Assembly: GCF_002264395.1 (NCBI RefSeq) | Contig: NZ_NFVA01000002.1 | Coordinates: 1-64,000, forward strand | From: Paenibacillus sp. VTT E-133291 | Lineage (GTDB): Bacteria; Bacillota; Bacilli; Paenibacillales; Paenibacillaceae | Direction: 5' to 3' | DNA length: 64,000 bases | In this document: positions 53,559-63,465 of the stretch, piece by piece | Layout: each line of letters opens with the position of its first letter | How positions within the stretch are numbered: position 1 is the first letter of the stretch | Notes under the pieces: model-generated | Database searches by the model: none | Told to the model about the DNA's origin: nothing | What the model saw: only the letters and a program-made list of their open reading frames with translations | Made by a program: the position numbers and the translations under genes

Positions 53559-55376
53559 ATGAACAGACAGGAGCTTTTCGAAATTGTCCAAGTGCTGAAG
53601 CCGGCAAATCTGAGCTTGTATTATCCGAATGGAGCTTCGGATGCTTTTTGGAAACAGGCAGCCTCTTCAGAGACGTTAAAGGAAGATATCAGCGAAATCC
53701 GTGCAGAGGCTCTAAGAATAGACGGGCAGCCTATAGCGGAGCTGACGGATACGCTATTTTCAATTTTTGCGCGCACGGGTTCGAGGTTGGAGTATGAACG
53801 GGTATATTTTGAACGGAGAAGAAGGCTGAACACATATGTGTTTATGAGCTTGCTTGAGCCGGATGATCTCAGACTTCTGGAGAATCTGGAAAACATCCTG
53901 TGGTCTATATGCGAAGAGTACACATGGTGCCTGCCAGCCCATCTTCCTTTAGATCATCATTCAGTGAATATCAATCAGTTTATTGATCTGTTCTCCTCAG
54001 AGACCGCTTTTACCCTTAGTGAAGTTTTACTTCTACTGGGAGAACGACTTCCGCTGCTTCTTCAATCCCGAATCAGACATGAAGTAGAGCAGAGAATACT
54101 TCGACCTTTTATAGAACATGGTCCTTATGAATGGGAGACCGCACGTCATAACTGGGCAGCAGTGTGCGCAGGGTCGATCGGGGCAGCCGCCTTATTGATG
54201 TTGGATGATCCTGCTGCGCTGACGAATATCCTGCTGAAGACAGAGCGCAGCATGAGCTACTATCTGGAAGGCTTCGGGGAAGATGGGGCCTGCCTTGAAG
54301 GTCTGAGTTACTGGAACTACGGATTTGGCTATTTCACGTATTACAGCGATCTTCTCCGGGTTAGAAGTGAGGGAAGAGCAGACTGGTTTGCAACGGACAA
54401 AGTGCGGAGCATTGCTCAATTCCAGCAGAAATGTTTTCTTGGGAGCAGCTTTGTCGCTAATTTCTCTGACTCTGAGCCTCAAATTCACATTCATATGGGA
54501 CTGTCTCATTATTTAGCTGATATCTATCCAGATGTCGAATGTCCACCTTCTGAGCTGCGTGCTCCTTTCACAGAGGATCACTGTAGTCGCTGGGCCCCGG
54601 CCTTTCGAAATCTGATTTGGAGAAAGACCAGTGATCTGGAAGAGAACCAGGATTGGAAAGCGGCCAGCTATTATCTTCCTGATGCGGCATGGCTCGTTTC
54701 ACGATATATATCCGGAGGAAGCTCGTTCGGCTTCGCGGCGAAGGGAGGGCATAACGCTGAACCTCATAATCATAATGATCTGGGACAGTTCATTCTGTTA
54801 GGTGGAGGCGAAATCTATGCAGCTGATCTCGGCAGTGGAGAGTATACGGCTGAATATTTTGGGGCTGGCCGTTATCAATATGATTGTAACGGCTCGCAGG
54901 GACATTCGGTTCCGATCATCGACGGCCAGTATCAACTGGCTGGCAGGAAGCATAGTGCTACAGTTCTGTATGCGTCGGCTGGGGTGGAGCGGGACGAGTT
55001 GAAGCTAGAGCTGTCTCAGGCATACGAAGCGGAAGATCTCCAATCCCTGATCCGCTCTATGGTTTGGTATAAAGAGCAGCGTCCTCGTTTGGAGTTAGTC
55101 GACGAGTACCAGTATAACGGTAAGTCAGTGAGCTGGACAGAGCGGTTCGTAACCTGGCGTCGTCCGAAGATCCTTCGTTCTGGTGTCGTGCTGCTGCCCG
55201 GAACTGGAGTAGGCGGAGTGGAAGTGACTTATGATGTCCAGATCGTAGAGCCAGAGATTATCACACGTGAGTACCGCGATCATTTTGGCAGGGATACGGT
55301 CTGGCATACGCTCGACTTTCATGCTCTTCAGCCCGGTTCTGAAGGGAAATTGACATTCACCTTTCAATTTATATAA
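53559..55376 (+). CDS. heparinase II/III-like polysaccharide lyase
   Basis: A 605-residue protein with an N-terminal alpha/alpha toroid and a C-terminal heparinase II/III beta domain (FGFAAKGGHNAEPHNHNDLGQF; GSQGHSVPIIDG; AGRKHSATVLYA). Such lyases cleave uronate-containing chains by beta-elimination, leaving an unsaturated uronate that GH88 enzymes remove; a GH88-like gene follows immediately. No signal peptide, so it acts on imported oligosaccharides. AAGGGAGG supports the start. The exact PL family cannot be assigned by eye. Confidence 0.87.
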   Translation: MNRQELFEIVQVLKPANLSLYYPNGASDAFWKQAASSETLKEDISEIRAEALRIDGQPIAELTDTLFSIFARTGSRLEYERVYFERRRRLNTYVFMSLLEPDDLRLLENLENILWSICEEYTWCLPAHLPLDHHSVNINQFIDLFSSETAFTLSEVLLLLGERLPLLLQSRIRHEVEQRILRPFIEHGPYEWETARHNWAAVCAGSIGAAALLMLDDPAALTNILLKTERSMSYYLEGFGEDGACLEGLSYWNYGFGYFTYYSDLLRVRSEGRADWFATDKVRSIAQFQQKCFLGSSFVANFSDSEPQIHIHMGLSHYLADIYPDVECPPSELRAPFTEDHCSRWAPAFRNLIWRKTSDLEENQDWKAASYYLPDAAWLVSRYISGGSSFGFAAKGGHNAEPHNHNDLGQFILLGGGEIYAADLGSGEYTAEYFGAGRYQYDCNGSQGHSVPIIDGQYQLAGRKHSATVLYASAGVERDELKLELSQAYEAEDLQSLIRSMVWYKEQRPRLELVDEYQYNGKSVSWTERFVTWRRPKILRSGVVLLPGTGVGGVEVTYDVQIVEPEIITREYRDHFGRDTVWHTLDFHALQPGSEGKLTFTFQFI

Positions 55377-55421
55377 ATGATGAAAGAAATAGAGAACTAT
55401 TCGAAGAAGGCGGTGTTTGAA

Positions 55422-56558
55422 ATGAATATAGCGGAAAAACAAACTTGGCTGGATGAAGCATGGAACAAGGCACTTGAAAAGACAAGAAGTAACAGTCGGA
55501 AAATCGGCGCAGAATTTCCACATGCCAGTCAAGGTGGTAAATACTTGCTTGAAGCGCCGAACTGGTGGACAGCAGGGTTCTGGCCGGGAATGCTCTGGCA
55601 GTTTTATTCTGAGAGTGGAGACGAAAGTCTTAAAATGATCGCGGAGCGCTGCGAAGAGAGACTCGACGAGGTACTGGACGGCTACGTTAAGCTGGACCAC
55701 GATTTAGGCTTCATGTGGATTCTTACCAGTGTGGCGAATTACAAATTGACGGGTAGCGAGGAATCACGAATTCGAGCATTAAAGGCAGCCAACTACCTGG
55801 CAGCCCGCTTCAATCTGAAAGGGCATTATATTCGGGCTTGGAATCCATGGAGTGTAGGGAAGGACAATAGTGGAGTTGCTATAATCGACTGCTGCATGAA
55901 CACCAGCCTGTTGTTCTGGGCTTCCGAGACAACGGGTGATCCCCGCTATCGTCATATCGCAGAGGCGCATATGGATACTGTGCTGGAGCATTTTATCCGA
56001 CCGGACGGCTCCGTGTACCACATCGTCAAATTCAACCCGGAGACGGGTGAAGTGGTGGAGAAGCTTGGTGGGCAAGGCTTTGCGCCCGAATCGGCTTGGT
56101 CACGCGGCACGGCTTGGGCTATTTACGGCCTAGCGCTTGCCTATCATCATACGGGAAAGCAAAGCTACTTGGATGGAGCCAAGCAGGTAGCGCATTTCTT
56201 CTTGACCCGACTGCCGGAGGATCACGTTCCACATTGGGATTTCCGCGCTCCCGGTGAAGTCGGCGAGATACGTGATAGCTCCGCTGGTTCCTGCGCAGCG
56301 AGTGGATTGCTGCTGCTAGCCGTCCAGGTGGATGATTCGGAGTCCCATGTGTACCGGAACGGGGCTATAAGAATAGTGGAATCTCTCTACAGGAATTATG
56401 GCAGTTGGGACAATGCGGACGAGGAAGGGTTGCTGCTTCATGGTACAAGTAACTACCCTGAGAACCGGAATATAGATGTTCCTCTTATCTACGGTGATTT
56501 TTTCTATGTCGAAGCACTGGCTCGGCTTAAAGCAGCAGGACCCTTCTATTGGGAGTAG
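55422..56558 (+). CDS. GH88-like unsaturated glucuronyl hydrolase
   Basis: A 378-residue (alpha/alpha)6-barrel enzyme with the GH88 motifs: Asp in LDHDLGFMW, Asp in IIDCCMNTSLLFW, SAWSRGTAWAIYGLA, and WDFRAP with DSSAGSCAASGLL. It hydrates and releases 4,5-unsaturated uronic acid from lyase products. It is cytoplasmic. The frame opens at 55377, directly after the lyase stop, but GGCGGTG favours the ATG at 55422. Its end overlaps the long DUF2264 frame region, indicating one operon. Confidence 0.9.
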   Translation: MNIAEKQTWLDEAWNKALEKTRSNSRKIGAEFPHASQGGKYLLEAPNWWTAGFWPGMLWQFYSESGDESLKMIAERCEERLDEVLDGYVKLDHDLGFMWILTSVANYKLTGSEESRIRALKAANYLAARFNLKGHYIRAWNPWSVGKDNSGVAIIDCCMNTSLLFWASETTGDPRYRHIAEAHMDTVLEHFIRPDGSVYHIVKFNPETGEVVEKLGGQGFAPESAWSRGTAWAIYGLALAYHHTGKQSYLDGAKQVAHFFLTRLPEDHVPHWDFRAPGEVGEIRDSSAGSCAASGLLLLAVQVDDSESHVYRNGAIRIVESLYRNYGSWDNADEEGLLLHGTSNYPENRNIDVPLIYGDFFYVEALARLKAAGPFYWE

Positions 56559-56566
56559 GGGGGATT

Positions 56567-58450
56567 ATGATGAACAATGAGAAATCTTTTTCTCGTATTG
56601 GCGATAATCCGCTAAAGACCCGTGAGAATCTGGTAATCGCTCTTGAGCAGCTGACGGATCCGCTTCGGCCGCACTACAGCAAAGGCAGCGCACGACTTAA
56701 AATCGGTAGAACAGGGGCGAGCTATTCGGCAGCAAATGCTGAAATGGAAGGTTTCTCGCGGGTGTTGTGGGGTTTGGTACCCTTGCTCATTGGTGGTGGG
56801 GACAGCGAACTCTGGGACATCGTGCTGGATGGCATTCGGCATGGCACCGATCCTTCTCATGAAGAATATTGGGGAGAGGTGAAGGATTACGACCAGCGTT
56901 TGGTTGAAATGGCGGTTTTCGGCTTCGCATTGGCAGCCATTCCGGAACGGATTTGGTTGCCGCTTGCTCCGAAGGAGCAGGATCAATTATACCGCTGGCT
57001 GAATCAAATAAATGCCCATCCTTGCTATGACTGCAATTGGCTGTTCTTCAACGTTCTAGTCAATGTCGGATTCCGTAAAATCGGCCGTTCCTACGACGCA
57101 AGGCAGCTAGAAAACAATTTGAAGCGCATGGATGATTTCTATTTGGGAGAGGGCTGGTACAGCGACGGAATTAATGGCCACAGCGATTATTATGTACCTT
57201 TTGCTATACATTACTATGCGCTGCTGTACGCAAAGCTGATGAAGCAGGAAGACCCCGAACGTTCCCGTGTGTTCAAAGAACGGGCTCGATTGTTTGCTGT
57301 CGATTTCATCGGCTGGTTCGCACCCGACGGCTCCACACTTCCTTATGGACGTAGCTTGACTTACCGCTTTGCCCAGTCGGCATTTTGGAGCGCCGTTGCC
57401 TATGCAGATGTTGAAGGATTTCCGGCTGGCGTGGTGAAAGGTCTGGTGCTGCGAAATCTGCGTTGGTGGTTCAGCCAGCCGATTGTTGACGCCGATGGCG
57501 TACTGACCATCGGATATACTTACCCGAATCTGGTCATGGCGGAGAATTACAATGCTCCCGGTTCTCCGTATTGGGCGTTAAAGACTTTCCTGCCGCTGGC
57601 TCTAGGGGCGGATCATCCGTTCTGGAAGGAAGAGGAACTGCCGCTACCGGCCATTCCGGCTGTCATGGTTCAGAAGCCTGCACATCTTGTCATCGTCCGC
57701 GAGCCCGCTTCCGGTCATGTGGCAGCCTTCAACAGCGGACATTTATACACGAATGAACATACCCATACCTCGGCCAAATACGAGAAATTCGTGTATTCAA
57801 CAGGCTTCGGCTTCAGCGTGCCCCGCTCCGAATGGGGGCTCTCCCAAGGAGCGTTCGACTCTATGCTTGCGCTGAGTGAGCGCGGAGACAACTTATACCG
57901 GGTACGACGCCAGAATATAGAGTCTGAGATTATAGACAACGTCCTTCGTTCCGTCTGGAGGCCGTGGGCCAATGTCGAGGTTCAGACTTGGGTTGTCGCC
58001 GGACTTCCTTGGCATATTCGGATTCATCGAGTCGAAACTGGACGGTCGCTGGATACCGCAGAGGGTGGATTCGCACTTGGGCAAGAGAATGAAATGTTAT
58101 CGAAGATCGATGTGGCTGGTGCGATGGCCTCCACTGCTTGGGGAACCAGTGGAATCAAGGATTTGCTAGGCTGCCGGAAGGGTGAGCTGGTTTGGCCGAA
58201 TGCCAATACGAATCTCCTTCGCCCTCGGACGGTCCTGCCGATGCTGACGACCACCCTTCTGCCGGGCATTCATTGGCTCGCGTCGGCTATATTTGGTTCA
58301 CCTTCAGAGGAGGCTTTGGATATTCAGGCTGATCAAGCTGATGACGTCTTCAAGCATTCACCTGAGCAAGATTTGAAAGTTAAGCTCAGCGATGGAGCGT
58401 TAACCATTGTCACTCTTTCTGGGAGAGAAATTGTCCTTAATTTACAATAA
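56567..58450 (+). CDS. DUF2264 (GH154-like) protein, full-length form
   Basis: A 627-residue cytoplasmic enzyme with the DUF2264 toroid (GFSRVLWGLVPLL; CNWLFFNVLVNVG; GWYSDGINGHSDYYVPFAIHYY; PYGRSLTYRFAQ) and a C-terminal beta-sandwich (AGHVAAFNSGHLYTNEHTH is replaced here by SGHVAAFNSGHLYTNEHTH). GH154 members studied elsewhere remove beta-glucuronic acid. As last gene of the operon it could act on saturated uronate ends while GH88 handles unsaturated ones. AGGGGGGATT precedes two consecutive ATG codons. Confidence 0.87.
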   Translation: MMNNEKSFSRIGDNPLKTRENLVIALEQLTDPLRPHYSKGSARLKIGRTGASYSAANAEMEGFSRVLWGLVPLLIGGGDSELWDIVLDGIRHGTDPSHEEYWGEVKDYDQRLVEMAVFGFALAAIPERIWLPLAPKEQDQLYRWLNQINAHPCYDCNWLFFNVLVNVGFRKIGRSYDARQLENNLKRMDDFYLGEGWYSDGINGHSDYYVPFAIHYYALLYAKLMKQEDPERSRVFKERARLFAVDFIGWFAPDGSTLPYGRSLTYRFAQSAFWSAVAYADVEGFPAGVVKGLVLRNLRWWFSQPIVDADGVLTIGYTYPNLVMAENYNAPGSPYWALKTFLPLALGADHPFWKEEELPLPAIPAVMVQKPAHLVIVREPASGHVAAFNSGHLYTNEHTHTSAKYEKFVYSTGFGFSVPRSEWGLSQGAFDSMLALSERGDNLYRVRRQNIESEIIDNVLRSVWRPWANVEVQTWVVAGLPWHIRIHRVETGRSLDTAEGGFALGQENEMLSKIDVAGAMASTAWGTSGIKDLLGCRKGELVWPNANTNLLRPRTVLPMLTTTLLPGIHWLASAIFGSPSEEALDIQADQADDVFKHSPEQDLKVKLSDGALTIVTLSGREIVLNLQ

Positions 58451-58481
58451 ATTGTTTAAATATTTCTCAAATTAAAAAGTC

Positions 58482-58527
58482 ACAACAGCTCTGATGCAGA
58501 ACTACTGCATTAGGGCTGTTGTTTTTA
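58482..58527 (+). terminator. terminator of the polysaccharide-degradation operon
   Basis: Stem ACAACAGC...ATGCAG with CTGCAT...GCTGTTGT (58482-58522), with small mismatches, followed by TTTTAT. Confidence 0.85.
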
Positions 58528-58720
58528 TGTGAATTTTTATGATTTTATCTTTTAATTTTTGAGTTTTTTATCAAATGTTTTCTTAGATGGACAATTATGC
58601 TATAGTACTCTATCTAGTCATTTACAGAAGTATTGATTTATCAGACGATGGATAAACTGTCTTTTGGCAAAACTAGAAATACCGGCATCTATAGAAAGAT
58701 AAGAAAGGCAGGAACTCCTA

Positions 58721-60175
58721 ATGGACAACAGCAGTCTGGTCACGTGGATACTTTCTTTTGTTATGATTATAAACATATTGCTTTCTGCAGGTTTTTTATT
58801 TTTCGAGAGGAGAGATATTGGTTATACGTGGGCGTGGCTTATGGTGTTTTATTTCATTCCCATTTTGGGCTTTATTGTTTATCTGTTTCTTGGCCGTAAT
58901 TTAGCAAAAAAGAATTTTTTTGGCCTTTCAGTGGAAGAAAGCAATTATCTGCAATCAACTGTAGACCATCAATTGGCTACATTAAAGGATCAACGCAAGG
59001 ATCAGAGCTCTTTGTTAACGAAGTATGCTGATTTAATTCATATGAACCTTGTTTCATCGAATGCGCTAATGACAACAGATAACGAGATAGCTATTTTTAA
59101 CGATGGTAAACAAAAGTTTGATTCTTTATTTAATGATATTAGAAATGCCAAAAAAGAGGTCAACATTCAATATTACATCATCCAGCCTGACGATTTAGGA
59201 ACAAAATTAAGAGATGAATTAACTAAAAAAGCCAAAGAAGGCGTAAAAGTGAGGGTTCTCTATGACGAAATCGGCTCCAAGAGACTTTCTCTTAAGTTCT
59301 TTAGAGAACTACTTTCTGCGGGTGGAGAAGTAGAGGTGTTTTTCCCATCACTGCTTAGACCGATAAATTTTCGAATGAATAATCGAAATCATAGAAAACT
59401 ATGTATTATCGATGGAGAAATTGCTTATATTGGTGGATTTAATGTGGGAAATGAGTATTTAGGGATAGTTAAAAAGTTTGGCTATTGGCGGGATACGCAT
59501 TTTAGAATGAAGGGAAATTCTGTTAATCAAATTCAAGGCAGATTTATTCTGGATTGGAAGCATGCCCGGAAACAGCATCAGGTAAGCTTCGATCAATTTT
59601 CCTTTACCACTGAAGGAAGTGTCGGATCAAGTCCTGTTCAAATTGTGTCTAGTGGTCCCAACTCGCTAGTTGAACATCTTAAAAACATGTATATTAAGCT
59701 TATTTTAAATGCCAAACGGAGTGTATATATTCAGACGCCATATTTCATTCCGGATAGCAGTTTTATGGATGCATGTAAAATTGCACTCCTATCCGGTGTG
59801 GATGTACGGATTATGATTCCAAATAAGCCTGACCACCCTTTTGTTTACTGGGCAACTTGGGCGTATGCAGGTGAATTATTGAATTATGGGGCAAAAATTC
59901 TATTATATGAAAATGGTTTTTTGCATGCTAAGACGATTGTAGTTGATGAAGAAGTAGCATCTGTTGGGACAATGAATATTGATTCCCGGAGCTTTAGACT
60001 TAATTTCGAAGTTAATGCGATTGTATATGATGAGCAAGTGGCTAAACAGCTTCAAGAATTGTTTGTTGAAGATAGCCAGTTAAGTACAGAACTTACCCCT
60101 GAACGTTATAAAGAAAGATCCTTATTGATCAAATTTAAAGAGGGCGTTTCTCGTCTATTCTCATCTATCTTATAA
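58721..60175 (+). CDS. cls: cardiolipin synthase (phospholipase D family)
   Basis: A 484-residue membrane enzyme with two N-terminal membrane helices (about 8-30 and 38-58) and two HKD motifs, HRKLCIIDGEIAYIGGFN near residue 224 and HAKTIVVDEEVASVGTMN near 404. It condenses two phosphatidylglycerols into cardiolipin and glycerol. Length and layout match Bacillus ClsA-type enzymes. GCAGGA supports the start. The gene is monocistronic. Confidence 0.95.
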   Translation: MDNSSLVTWILSFVMIINILLSAGFLFFERRDIGYTWAWLMVFYFIPILGFIVYLFLGRNLAKKNFFGLSVEESNYLQSTVDHQLATLKDQRKDQSSLLTKYADLIHMNLVSSNALMTTDNEIAIFNDGKQKFDSLFNDIRNAKKEVNIQYYIIQPDDLGTKLRDELTKKAKEGVKVRVLYDEIGSKRLSLKFFRELLSAGGEVEVFFPSLLRPINFRMNNRNHRKLCIIDGEIAYIGGFNVGNEYLGIVKKFGYWRDTHFRMKGNSVNQIQGRFILDWKHARKQHQVSFDQFSFTTEGSVGSSPVQIVSSGPNSLVEHLKNMYIKLILNAKRSVYIQTPYFIPDSSFMDACKIALLSGVDVRIMIPNKPDHPFVYWATWAYAGELLNYGAKILLYENGFLHAKTIVVDEEVASVGTMNIDSRSFRLNFEVNAIVYDEQVAKQLQELFVEDSQLSTELTPERYKERSLLIKFKEGVSRLFSSIL

Positions 60176-60203
60176 ACTCCCGAAACATACCTCTGTACAA
60201 AAA

Positions 60204-60237
60204 GGCGAATTGTAGTTTTGAGGATTCACAGTTCGCC
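60204..60237. terminator. hairpin between convergent cls and yheC/D genes
   Basis: A 10-bp stem with one GU pair (60204-60213 with 60228-60237). No T run follows on plus, so its role as a terminator is uncertain. Confidence 0.45.
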
Positions 60238-60267
60238 GCGGCCCATGGATTCTCTAATCTCTATGCT

Positions 60268-61056
60268 TCACACGACACCCTGTTTTGATTTCATGCACTT
60301 AAGATTGTATGTGCGACCGTATACTTTTGCATATCTGACAATTCGGTCAATCATACGGGTGTCTTTCAGCTTAGTAAACGGGCATGGATCAGGAGCGGTA
60401 TTCACTTCCAAGATCCATGGCTTGAGACGTTGATCTAAGGCAATATCCACACCGATTTCCTGAAGGCCGGGATAGACAGTGCTAAGCTGCCGGGCAGACT
60501 TGACTCCAATTTGCTTCAGGGATCGGATTAATATTTTACAATTCTCTGCGCTTGTGTAGCCTTTCAATAATTCCTCTATCGGATAAATCGTTCCTCCCTG
60601 ACTTCCGTTTGTAACCACTTTGCGGGGATGCGCCACGCGTCCTGCAACCCCTGTTGCTTCCCACCCACCCTTAGAATTGCGCTGCACCATCACCCGGATA
60701 TCGAAGGGGCGGCCATCGTAAACCAACAGCCTGATCCCCTTCTGTACTAAATAGGACTTTCCTTGGGTCTCTCGTAAGATAGCTCGATAGGCCGTGTCGT
60801 AATCAGAAAATTTGTGTACTTGGGTACCGGATTGATAGCTGTATTGTGCGCGTGCAAGATCAACCCGTATCACGCCCTGTCCTAAAGATCCGCAGCAAGG
60901 CTTAATGTACACCATCTTATATTTTTGTAGCATCTCATAGAGCGTGTTCTTATCCATTTTTCTTGTAAGCGGGACATGTTTGTTTAACTCTTGATTTCTA
61001 ACCAGCACCCTCGTCTTCGTTAGCTTATTAGATATACGACTGATCTGATTCATCAT
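60268..61056 (-). CDS. YheC/YheD-family ATP-grasp, spore coat-associated protein
   Basis: A 262-residue ATP-grasp protein: MVYIKPCCGSLGQGVIRVD (nucleotide loop), YLVQKGIRLLVYDGRPFDIRVMVQ, and a C-terminal metal site EIGVDIALDQ with WILEVNTAPDP. YheC/YheD proteins localise to the developing Bacillus spore; their ligation reaction is unknown. I start at the ATG at 61056 with GGAGGGG upstream. A decayed relative is at 25415-25822. Confidence 0.9.
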   Translation of the reverse strand: MMNQISRISNKLTKTRVLVRNQELNKHVPLTRKMDKNTLYEMLQKYKMVYIKPCCGSLGQGVIRVDLARAQYSYQSGTQVHKFSDYDTAYRAILRETQGKSYLVQKGIRLLVYDGRPFDIRVMVQRNSKGGWEATGVAGRVAHPRKVVTNGSQGGTIYPIEELLKGYTSAENCKILIRSLKQIGVKSARQLSTVYPGLQEIGVDIALDQRLKPWILEVNTAPDPCPFTKLKDTRMIDRIVRYAKVYGRTYNLKCMKSKQGVV

Positions 61057-61220
61057 TCTGCCCCTCCGTCTTAAAAGATCCATAGGCTATATTACGGAAA
61101 TGCCTTAGCTTTTGATTGGGCAACTACCAAATCGTAGAACACACTGAAAGAATTCGACATATGATTATGGTAGGTATTTATCTATGGGCTGCGGCATGCG
61201 GTCAACAGGAGGCGGCCATC

Positions 61221-63434
61221 ATGCTGCTCGACAAAGAAAAATTACAGGATAAGTTGCTTAAAGTAATTGAGGCATTTCCCTGGTATAGGGGGCTGATCGG
61301 CGGCGAAAGAACGAATTATAGCTTAGAGACACTTCCACTTATGACGTCGACAACGCTAGATACCTATTATTATAATCAACCCTTTGATCCTTCTTTGACC
61401 GTTTATAGGACGTCGGGTACAAGCACTGGCCGTCGAAAAGCCATTCTTTACTCTAAGGAAGACGATAAGCACTATATAGATATTAAAACGAAGCTGTACG
61501 GTGATCTTATTGCGGGAAGTGGATGCGTTAGCGCTTTGGCGGACATGGGTACTGGGCATGCGGCGAACACTGCGTTGTCCATTTTTGAGCGGTTAGGATT
61601 GCAACATTGTTCAATTGCCTTTGAATTGCCAATCGAGCAGCATATTGAACAACTTCAAACCTTCAAGCCTGACCTGCTTTACACTATGCCTTCCATCCTT
61701 GATCATATCGTTCATGCTACTAAAGATCTGCAGGCTTTTGGAATCCGTAAGATTATTTTGGTTGGGGAAATCGCCTCATTAGGGTGGCAGCGGAATATGG
61801 CCCGTCTGTTCGGTCTTGAACCGCGCGACATCATTGATACGTATGGCTCTATTGAAATAGGCACGATTGCTTATTATTCACATGATCTTGGCAGGTATAT
61901 TTTTGCTGATGGGATTTTTGCAGAAGCGATCGGGGCGCAGGAGATTGGCGAAGAACTAAGTCCGCTTAGTAATGATGAAAGTGTTCTTGTTCTTACTTCT
62001 ATGGTTCGCACAATGCTGCCAGCTATTCGTTTTGTTACCTATGACGTTGTAAGGGACTTTAGGTCTGTGATGGTAGATGGTGTGGAGAAACAGAGCTTTA
62101 GTTCCATCGTCAAACGGGTGGGTCGGGAGCTGAAGCATGGGGAGAAAATCAGCCTGTACGATATCGAACAGGTCGTATACCGACATATCGAAGATGCGAT
62201 CATTCGGGTCAAAGTGAGGAAGAACGCGCTGAGCGTTTATATCAAAAGTAAATCTGCGGATAACACCATTGTCCCGAAGATCAAAGAGGAAATTAGGGAA
62301 TGCATTCCGGAAATCGGCATGATGATTCGAAACCATCTGCTGGATGATATTGAGGTCATTATAGTAGGGAAAGACGAGCCGATGGACAGTGGAAAGGTTA
62401 AGAACAAAAAGCTATATTACCAGAAAGATAAAGATCGCGCAGAGATGGACGTCACTGACGGTATTTTGTCGACGATCGGAAATACACCCTTAATCAAGCT
62501 GAAGAGCTTGTTCTATAAAAGTGAGTTTGACGTCTATGCAAAAATGGAGCTGATGAACCCGGGAGGAAGCGCCAAAGATCGTCCCGCCCTGCGGATGATC
62601 CAAGAGGCGTGGAAGGAAGGAACAATAGGTCCGGGAACCACGATCATTGAATCGAGCTCTGGAAATATGGCGATCAGCCTGGCCATGATTTGTAAGTATT
62701 TGGGGATGCGTTTTATCAGCGTTATTGATCCTAGAACCACGGAAACGAATCTACAAATTCTGAAGGCGTTGGATGCCAAAATCGACTATGTCACTGATCC
62801 CGATCCAGTAACAGGGGAGTTTCTTCCTGCTAGATTGAAACGTGTGCAGCAGCTTTTGGCGGAAATATCAGGCAGCTACTGGCCGAATCAGTATGCGAAC
62901 GTAAATAATTTTTTAGCCCACTACCATACGACAATGAAAGAAATCGTGACTGATCTTGAACAAGTGGATTATTTATTTTGCAGCGTTAGTACATGCGGAA
63001 CCATACGGGGTCTTGCGGAATACGCAAGGGATAGCGGACTTCGGACCAAGATCGTGGCTGTCGATGCAGAGGGAAGCGCGATTTTTGGAGGGAATAAGAG
63101 TACACGGCGCTTTCCGGGACTAGGTGCCGGCATCGTGCCACCTTTCTGCAGAACAGATCTAATCGACCATATCGTGCATGTCTCGGATTCAGATATCGTA
63201 AAAGGTTGCCGGATGTTGGCGCAGAACGAATCCATCCTGGCTGGCGCATCGTCCGGGGGAGTCATTGCCGCCGTTAAGCAAATGGAGCCAGAATTGACTC
63301 CGGGAGCTGTCTGCGCAGTCATTCTGCATGATAAGGGAGAGCGTTACCTCGATACCGTATATTCTGACTCATGGATTCTGAACCAATTCGGTCAGGAGCT
63401 TTTGGCTGAATGTGGCGATTGCCCAGAGATGTAA
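61221..63434 (+). CDS. adenylate-forming domain fused to SbnA-type 2,3-diaminopropionate biosynthesis enzyme
   Basis: A 737-residue fusion. Residues 1-405 form an adenylate-forming enzyme like phenylacetate-CoA ligases (YRTSGTSTGRRKAI phosphate loop; DTYGSIEIGTI; C-terminal SGKVKNKKL with catalytic Lys). Residues about 411-737 are a PLP enzyme of the cysteine synthase fold resembling SbnA (ILSTIGNTPLIKL; Lys452 in GGSAKDRPA; ESSSGNMAISLA; GASSGGVIAAV). SbnA condenses O-phosphoserine with glutamate. SbnB follows 31 bases later. AGGAGGCGG supports the ATG at 61221. Standalone SbnA is about 325 residues, so the fusion is notable. Confidence 0.88.
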   Translation: MLLDKEKLQDKLLKVIEAFPWYRGLIGGERTNYSLETLPLMTSTTLDTYYYNQPFDPSLTVYRTSGTSTGRRKAILYSKEDDKHYIDIKTKLYGDLIAGSGCVSALADMGTGHAANTALSIFERLGLQHCSIAFELPIEQHIEQLQTFKPDLLYTMPSILDHIVHATKDLQAFGIRKIILVGEIASLGWQRNMARLFGLEPRDIIDTYGSIEIGTIAYYSHDLGRYIFADGIFAEAIGAQEIGEELSPLSNDESVLVLTSMVRTMLPAIRFVTYDVVRDFRSVMVDGVEKQSFSSIVKRVGRELKHGEKISLYDIEQVVYRHIEDAIIRVKVRKNALSVYIKSKSADNTIVPKIKEEIRECIPEIGMMIRNHLLDDIEVIIVGKDEPMDSGKVKNKKLYYQKDKDRAEMDVTDGILSTIGNTPLIKLKSLFYKSEFDVYAKMELMNPGGSAKDRPALRMIQEAWKEGTIGPGTTIIESSSGNMAISLAMICKYLGMRFISVIDPRTTETNLQILKALDAKIDYVTDPDPVTGEFLPARLKRVQQLLAEISGSYWPNQYANVNNFLAHYHTTMKEIVTDLEQVDYLFCSVSTCGTIRGLAEYARDSGLRTKIVAVDAEGSAIFGGNKSTRRFPGLGAGIVPPFCRTDLIDHIVHVSDSDIVKGCRMLAQNESILAGASSGGVIAAVKQMEPELTPGAVCAVILHDKGERYLDTVYSDSWILNQFGQELLAECGDCPEM

Positions 63435-63465
63435 GAAAGGATATGTTTCATAAGGAGGTCACGGT

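Noticed and set aside
61116-61220. N-terminal extension of the adenylation-SbnA fusion
   Set aside because: A TTG at 61116 would add 35 residues, but AGGAGG sits directly before the ATG at 61221 and the extension is not like the family.
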